64,000 bases of DNA, taken from positions 33,751,852 to 33,815,851 of the forward strand of contig NC_052509.1 of NCBI RefSeq assembly GCF_014356525.2. Direction: 5' to 3'. The position numbers were made by a program, and so were the translations under genes. This stretch comes from Nilaparvata lugens (taxonomy: Eukaryota > Arthropoda > Insecta > Hemiptera > Delphacidae). The notes under the pieces were generated by a model. It made no database searches. It was not told the origin of the DNA and saw only the letters and a program-made list of their open reading frames with translations. Below, in pieces: positions 56,373 through 64,000 of this stretch. The number at the start of each line of letters is the position of its first letter. Position 1 is the stretch's first letter.

Positions 56373-59300
56373 AAACAGTAGGACATTCTGGGTCTCTGCG
56401 TATGAACAGTCAGTCAGAAGTGTTGAACAGTCAGTGTCACGCTTTGGAGTATGAGAAAATCAACTATTAACATATAACAGTTTGGTTAACCAAAGTTCTA
56501 AAGATTTTAAAGCTTTAGATAAGTTGTAATAATTCGAGTGGTAGTGAGGCGTGCAATATTGCAATGGTCACCGCTAGACATTAATCCAACCATAATTCGA
56601 AATTTACATTACTCATAGGCAATAATATCATATTGATTTTATTCATGTAGGCTATCGTATATCACACTGCTACTTCATCTTCTTCAAACTGTACTACATA
56701 CTTTGAAATCAGCATGCTGCGTTTTATTGATGGAGTGTCACCATCAATGACTTATTGCACTTAAGAAAATTGGAAACAATATGGAGATGTTAATTTTTTG
56801 AAAAAAGAGTCTTCAAAGCAAACAGTGCTATATTTACACCTAGTTATGAACGAATGTTGCAATCAACCCAATTATTTTCCAACAAACTAATCAAACAAAC
56901 TGAATCCCCGGAGTCATCGCTCCATGTGAGTTGGCACGAGCTGTGGCATCATTTTTAATCAAGAGTACTTGTCTTTTGAATCCATTTCATCTATTCAATA
57001 TTCTGCCTTGATAACAAAAGATGCTCATCACACAAAAACAATTAAAATCACTTGGAACTGATAATTAATTTAGTCAACATTTTTTTTTTCAAATTCAGTT
57101 CTTCATGGTATATAAAATATAATTGAAGCAATAGATAACATATAATTGAAAAGTAAAGATATCAAATCAGTTGCTAGTCTATTATTTCGACCATTAAGTG
57201 AGAAACTGAAACAAGTAGGAAGTTGAGCTATATTCAGTTCGTCGAATTTTACAGCACCAAGTTCACATTGCAGGCTGATACGCAGCCGGTGGCTCATCAG
57301 TTCTGACGTGGATCAATATTGCAAAAAGTAACATAACCTAAAAGGTTTTTCAATAATGCTTTCAAATGACAATATGTTGGTATTATTCAAAAATATATTA
57401 TTATGTTATCAACTGGACTTTCTGAAAGCAACGCAGAAGCTTGAGGAACTGAGATTTTGACTAACTGGGACCCTCCCACCCGGCTGATCCGTGATCAACT
57501 GAAAACGTGATGAAGTGAATGTGACCAACTGTTGACATCAACTGTCACTTCAGTTGATGTGACCTCATTAGGAATATTGGTGGAGACGAAGAAAGTAACA
57601 ATCAAAAATGAGGAGGCTATGTTGTTGGCACTACTATTCCCTCAAATAGAACACTTTTCATACCTATCCATTCCAATCATCAGATTAAAGATCACAAGCA
57701 TAGAGCTGAAGTTCCATGATTCCAACGAATTTCATGAAAATGTCACTGTTGGGCATTTAGTTTTTTTCAAGTTCACATCAACTTGAACTTGTTCGTGTTG
57801 GAATCCAAATTATAAGGGATATTTATTTTTCTTATAAAATCAAATTTTGTCAGTGAAAAATTGTTTAATATTTAGAACTCTATATTATCTTAAAACCCCC
57901 AGTAACCACAAATTGTTGTGCGAATATAATTTTTGAAAGGCAGTACTAAAACGTGCGTATGACATATGGGCGTACATATACGCCTATATGATAAGTTTTA
58001 GGATGTGTAAGAGAGCACACCTAACAACACACACCACAGACTATACGAAATACCATACATTATTCTCCCAGTGCGGCAACTCATCTAACATCTTACACTT
58101 GTAAGCAATGGTTGAAGAGCCGATAATAACTTGAGATAACGTCACTTAGGGAACTTATCAAGATCTCGTATTCAAGTTACCGATGACAGCTTTTCTTTCG
58201 GCAACTTGTCATTGTTAATTAATACGATCTCTTGGAACGGACCCTTCTCTTGAAGTATTCTCCGCCTATCAATATGAATACTGGCTGTGGCTGTCAGGAG
58301 TATATTTCATTTTATAGCTCACATTTGAAAAAATGACTTTCGAACTCTTACAAGTTTGAAATTTGGAAATTTACCCTACCTCTCTTTTAGGTTATGAAAT
58401 TTTGAATTAAATTAAATCAATTGAAGCTTAAGAATTGAAGCAGAAATAATCTTCAATGAGTACTGAGCTATAACTTTTGAAAAATGAGTGAAAATTATAA
58501 AATAAATCAATTTTTGTTTCTAATCAACAATATCTTCCGATTGTCACCGTTTAAATTTATGATTCGAAATCCTTCTCGATATAATTCTGTGCTCTACAAC
58601 TTAAGACAAGCTAGACCGCTTTATTTCACAAAGATTTACAGGTACACCTGATAACAATGCTCCTTGTATTTCAAAAAACGCCTTCGTTTCAACCATCATC
58701 ACTAACTTCATTGCCCTCACATTGACACTTCGCACAATGATATAGCTTCCTAAGATCATGTTCAATCGGAATCACTCATTGATGCTCTCAATGCTAGTAT
58801 TTCCACAGACGAAGTATTTTCACAGGATTGAATGAACTAAATGGTATTTCTTAGTGGAGAGGCACACATATGGACTCAGAAAAGATCAAAACATCAAACA
58901 CTCATAACTTTCGACACAATGATCTAATCTTCTCCTATACTACAGCTCATTCTTTTCGACTCGTCACGGTGGTTCGAAATTAGTCGAATTTGGTAAAAAA
59001 TGGATTATTTATTCTTGAGTGTAGGGCCACGTTAACACATATTTCCATTAAAAAGAAAATGATAATCAATAATATCAAATTCTAGAAACTGTGTATCTCC
59101 ATATTCCGTAACGATATAAATTGTACTTCGTATTGAATTGTGGAACAATACCTTTTTTTCATCTCCAGTAAATATAATTCATGAAAAATATATGGGCAAA
59201 GTTCAATACGTTCATCTAAAGAAATCATCAAATTGAAGATATTCCCCCTCATTTTCACGTCTTTGTCAGTTTTTCGCTACAAAACAGTGGTTTAAGATGT

Positions 59301-62109
59301 ATTTAAGGCAACTAAGCTTGTAGAGGATAGAACTCTATACAATTTGAGGCCAATCGCAAGTTTTATCAGGTATTTATAGGTTAACAGTAGATTGAATGGA
59401 AAAGATGAAAAAAATAAAACGTGCCATTATTTCAATTGTTGTAATTTGTTGTCTGTAATTTTTCAATGGTGATCTTACGAATAGAATCTGTTATTGGAAT
59501 GGAAAGAGAAGAGAATTCTCTACAATGTTGACCACATTTCGATTTTTTATTAGCGAATATTTCACAAGAAAGGATGATTTAACAATTACAATGTATTAGG
59601 TTCACTGAGCTACGGGCTTCCTTTTATTATAGGCTAATGTCTCGCCCAGTCGATTAAGACATAGGTGCACAACAAATTAAGAGAAATCTCAATTTTTAGG
59701 GTGTCAATATACATAGTACATAGCCTAGAACCACTTCAAAACGAGTATATCGCGGCTCCAAATCAAGCCAAATCGCAGCCAAATTTATATAATCTTTTCA
59801 AAGATGAAATCCTTGATATACAGTTCTACAGTTAATGTCCTATAATATTTTATTGTATATCTTCTGCATGGAAAGTCCTATATAGACTAATTCTGAGAAT
59901 GGTTCAAGACCTTTGGTGTATTTGAAGGCATACTTTTTCAATGTCCTATAGTTTAATTGTTCAGTTTATCTTCACTATGTACGACTTTTCGTGCTTGATG
60001 CGCATTCAACTAACACAGTACCAAACACAGGTGGTTCAATAAAAATCAACAGGAGAAGTGCAAGTTAATTTGTTATCAAGTGTATCTGGGAATAGTGTTC
60101 ATTAGATGATTATAGAATAATTTTTGAAACTTTCAACGTAATCAAATGCCGTTGAAGTTTATCGTAGATTTGATTGAATGTATAAACAAAAGTGTGATCA
60201 GGATATGAGGAAGGATTGAAGTCACGGCGAGGAGGGAAGTAGATTACACTTTACACCTCGTAACAATTTATCAAACGAACTATATTTTGGATCGATTTGC
60301 ATAAAGTGAATAAGTAGACTGAGACAATTTGCTTATTTGTTATTTCTACCACTTTATGAAACAGTATTTTCATCAGATAAAACTCATTTCATGAACGACC
60401 TCGTTCTCAATGACATTTGAGTCCACTTAAAATGCAATAAAGCTTCAATATAGCTTGGTGGAGATGAAATTTCAAACGTAGTCAACTTTCAATCTCTTCT
60501 ATGGATAAATTATCTAGACTGAAATTTTCGAGAGCGTCCTTTGGATTTCTATTAAATCTATTCACAATGTAAACGACTTTTCACATTCAACAAGTTGCTG
60601 TGGCATTCATTCTAATTGCATGTTGTGGTTCACGTTTTCCTCCATCCATTTGAGTTGATTGCCAATTGCTCATCATTGTACATTATCAAATCTTCGAATC
60701 TGCTTTTGTAGATAATCACACTTCTGCTTATCCAGTGACTAATGCTCTGTTAAGAAAATTACAGATTACATTGATTGCTGATTTAACAACAATATGGAAA
60801 ATACGTGTAAATTGGTAGAAGTGATAATTGCAAAATAGTTATTATTTGTTGAGGTGAAGATTTGATTCAGCAATGAAGAACTATGGAGAAAAATACAATG
60901 AACATTTTTCTCTCAAAAAATCAAGATATATGAATCTCAGACCTGAATCTGAGTTATGAGAAAGATTGTTGGTTTCTTTATGAGTTCTTTGGTTTCTTTG
61001 GTATCTGTTCTGTTTCTCATTTCTCCAGCAATTTGAAAATAATAATTGATTCACCATTTGCGAATTATATTCTTGAATTGCAAGGAACAGGAATGAATAT
61101 GTGTACATTTCTTCATCTTCCTCAGCCGAAGATCATTCTTTATAAATTTCTAACAATACCTAATTCAAAATTTAGGAAATTTCTCGAATTCTTCCGAAAA
61201 ATGCGATAAAATAGCTTATTTGAAAAATATTTACAGTTCTATCGATCCTTCAATTGAGCCCTAGGTTTAAGATATTGAAGATCAAATTTCGAATAATGAT
61301 CTTCCATTCATATTGCATGATTATTTCCTCTGTATTTTCTACTATATTCCACGAATAATGCATGCATTTATTTTCTTTGATATACCAGTTTCAAAAATCT
61401 CCTCTTTCAAGATTTTTGGAAAGTATCAAGTATTGGATGTACAGTGTAGCAACTCTTTGGGCTTCAAGGTCTGTGATGGGTCCAAGTCTATTTTTAAACT
61501 TGGACAGAGCAACAGGTAGTTGGGAAGGGTCAGTTATTCTTCCTAGGTATATGAATGCCCATTGTTGGTGGCTAGTATGAAAGTTGGACCCAAAGGCAAT
61601 TTGTCAACTAAAGAGAGCACGATTTGGAGTAATGTGGAGTACTAGGCTACACATGCATTTTGGCAGGTGGTCCTATGGATTTAGGAGTTGAAGGACTATG
61701 ATAATAATTGTTACAAGTGTTATTACATAGCCCCCCAATCCATTTTTACTAGATAATTTAGCATTATCTATTGATAATATAGCAGAGCTATTCACAACAA
61801 CTTTCAGATGACAATGAATGCTTGTTTCTAAGAGATAGCTAATAATATGAACAAGAAAATAGAACCTTTGGAATAGTGAGGCTTAACTTACACTAGCTCA
61901 AGTTGAGCTTAATTTGGGAAAGCGAGTCTCAATCACATCATTAAGCTATCGAAATTCATATTAGGCTTATCTCATTTACCATTTGATGCATTTCAGCTAC
62001 TACATAAGTGAAAATACAGCAAAAGTAAAATTACTTTGTCCAGGGAATTATTTGGCTCAGAATCAAGTTGGTGAGAAGTATGAGACGTTCAACTACCTAC
62101 TAACCTACC
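56373..62109. other. Long AT-rich stretch without recognised features
   Basis: Frames reach 84 codons but none shows a domain, a signal peptide with a plausible mature region, or repetition elsewhere. A small palindrome lies at 57966-57989 (CATATGGGCGTA..TACGCCTATATG). No repeat partners in the window were noticed. Confidence 0.4.
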
Positions 62110-62312
62110 TATAGTTCATTTGACGAGAAGATAATGTAAAAGCATTGAGAAATCATACTCTCTAGAGGTCTATCTGTCTATGGTAAAAGAAAACGATTGT
62201 GTGTGTATCTATGGTAAAAGTCAAAGATTATGTGTGTTCCGTAGACAGATAGATCTCTAGAGAGTATGATTTCTTAATGCTTTTGCTTTATTCTCTCGTC
62301 AAATGAACTATA
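62110..62312. mobile_element. 203-bp hairpin (foldback) MITE
   Basis: The ~70-bp arms TATAGTTCATTTGACGAGA.. and ..TCTCGTCAAATGAACTATA are nearly complementary over their whole length, including ATCATACTCTCTAGAG and AGACAGATAGA. They surround a ~60-bp loop that itself contains a tandem repeat (TCTATGGTAAAAG twice). The outermost TA could be a TA target duplication. No coding. Confidence 0.75.
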
Positions 62313-63188
62313 CTTGATAATGAAACTCAAGATTTGATTCGAAATAAGAATTTCGTGGTGTAATGAAAGTTTGAAGTGTAATTTTATAGCAGTTTCATAT
62401 CGGGCAGTACGGGGTTGAATAATACTAGCAGTACGGACCTCTCATGGGTCCACAAACTATCTACTCCGAAATGTAGTCAACAGCAACAAGGAAGGCTCAA
62501 AATCGAGAAAATGGTCATACTTTCCAACTAATATAGAACAATAGAAAAAGGATGAAGGAAGAAATATTGCCACCTTTATAAACAATAGGACAACCCTTTC
62601 CGATCCCATCAACCTGTTACATTTCTACTTTCAGGTAGTTGGACCCACCAGAGACTTCAAAGCCACTCTTTGTTTTCAGATTAAAATTTCGCTGAACTCA
62701 AACTAGAGTGTCAAACCTGGAAGAGTTCTGATGGCATTCTAACTTTGTGAACAACTGTTCTTCTTCCTCTGATACATTAGGCCTACCCTATCGTCATCAG
62801 ATGCCCAACCAGCTTAAATATATCAGATATTGAGATTTACAAATCGGGTTCCATACACAACTGCTTATTAAGTCAAACCTCGATAAGATTCATCTCAATG
62901 ATATAGGGAAAGAATTGTCTTATCAAGGTATTCGCGTTAAATCTTTTAAAAATAAAGGATTTTGTAAAAGTACTCTAGGATTTTTGTAAGATTGATCTGA
63001 TATCGGCTATATTGATCACGGGTATAACAATTAAATTGAGTTTGAACAAGAGGTTGTGACTCGTGTTGTATTCTTTCCCTGACGGAAGAAAATTTTTGTA
63101 CACAGACCTTGGCTTGGCTCATCGAAAGAGGCAAGAGAGATAAGTAGAATACCTCTCTGTATACTTACATTGTTGTAATAATTTATAA
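62313..63188. other. Spacer, no gene supported
   Basis: AT-rich; a 62-codon minus frame at 62946-63134 has no features. Confidence 0.3.
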
Positions 63189-63850
63189 TCTATATATATA
63201 AAAGCGAAATGGCACTCACTCACTCACTCACTCGCATAACTAGAAATCTACCGGACCAAAAACGTTCAAATTTGGTAGGAATGTTCAGTTGGCCCTTTAG
63301 AGGCGCACTAAGAAATCTTTTGGCAATATTTTAACTCTAAGGGTTGTTTTTAAGGGTTTAAAGTTCGTCTTTTAGCATGTATATTCTTCTTCTCCCAATC
63401 TCTTAATTATAATTGAAATGTCCATATCATATGTTACTATAGAACTATAATCTAGATAGAGTACCTCTTCGAAACAGTTGTTAACTGGCAACTAAATTAA
63501 TAATTTTGTCAGGTTGGCATTAAGTTGAGTTGACTTTTTTAGGTTGGCACCAAGTTGAAGATTTAAATGCATTTATGGCGGAAAAATTGATTGGACACTG
63601 CTACTTCAATCCTGGAAATATATTATTACTAGCCGTCAGGCTCGCTTCGCTCGCCATATCCGTTTAGCCAGACGTTTAGTCTGGACCCCCTACTGGATTG
63701 TTCTAACATATGATAAAAATGCTCAAACGAAAAATGCAGTCGAGCGAAGCGAGCCTGCTGATGTCATTCTTGGACGATCCAGTCGGGGGTCCAGGGGGCG
63801 GAGCCCCCTGGCTAGACGGATATGGCGAGCGAAGCGAGCCTGACGGCTAG
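63189..63850 (+). mobile_element. Non-autonomous Helitron, 662 bp
   Basis: Second complete copy of the 47420 family: TC start after AA, CTAG end (63847-63850) before T. The GC-rich 3' region is more complete than at 47420: CCAGTCGGGGGTCCAGG, GGGGCGGAGCCCCCTGG and GGCGAGCGAAGCGAGCC form stacked palindromes, the last complementary to 63632-63660. The 47420 copy lacks about 45 bp of this stem region. Confidence 0.8.
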
Positions 63851-64000
63851 TTTTATATAATTTTTCTCAAGTAGAATAACTATTTTAATGATGGAATAGA
63901 ATAATAATCATAATCAAATTGAGGAACTACGAAGTAGCCTACTCCTAAGTTTTCAAGAGTATTTAATAGATTCATACTAAATCTAAGAGGGGTGGGATTT
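63851..64000. other. Window end, nothing recognised
   Basis: AT-rich flank of the Helitron. Confidence 0.4.

Overview
This is a gene-poor, AT-rich stretch of a eukaryotic, almost certainly insect, nuclear genome. There are no operons, ribosome binding sites or dense open reading frames. Nearly everything recognisable is a transposable element, an element fragment or a simple repeat. The repeat repertoire includes Helitron-like elements with CTAG-T ends, apurinic-endonuclease LINEs with short simple-repeat tails, a mariner-type deletion derivative, and a Harbinger-type MITE. Together with the genome texture, this suggests a hemipteran such as a delphacid planthopper; the species guess is inference from memory of similar repeats. 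No host protein-coding gene, rRNA, tRNA or CRISPR array could be supported.

Layout. Bases 1-3186 hold nested repeats: inverted arms, a (CA)n-bearing element of about 0.7 kb, and a Helitron-like element interrupted by them. Bases 5560-7431 hold a LINE remnant, an LTR-like block with tandem U3-type repeats and a candidate primer-binding site, a GC-rich two-level minisatellite, and a mariner-like element with TA duplications and a truncated transposase. Bases 8395-15170 hold a Helitron 5' piece, a second copy of the Helitron-like element (9661-11318), and two arrays of an AT-rich octamer bracketing an unclassified 2.4-kb dispersed repeat. Bases 15.7-33.3 kb are scattered repeat pieces, LINE fossils, a hAT-like end and a Harbinger MITE.

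The outstanding feature is on the minus strand at about 34724-41421. It is a non-LTR retrotransposon whose open reading frames run, 5' to 3': a coiled-coil/acidic ORF1 start, an ORF1 end with three zinc knuckles, a 644-residue protein with a complete virus-like superfamily-1 RNA helicase, an apurinic-type endonuclease, and a reverse transcriptase. The coding units overlap by 14 and 8 nucleotides, so the helicase looks like an integral cistron of one polycistronic element. Two apparent one-base frame breaks, both at A-runs, suggest this copy is inactive, or that the assembly has homopolymer errors there.

From 41.9 to 50.4 kb there are diverged partners of the repeats at 12-17 kb, one carrying a precisely inserted 666-bp Helitron. 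A second copy of that Helitron closes the window (63189-63850). Bases 50.7-62 kb contain LINE tails, a 1.1-kb inverted-repeat element, a short tandem duplication and a 203-bp hairpin MITE, with otherwise featureless AT-rich DNA.
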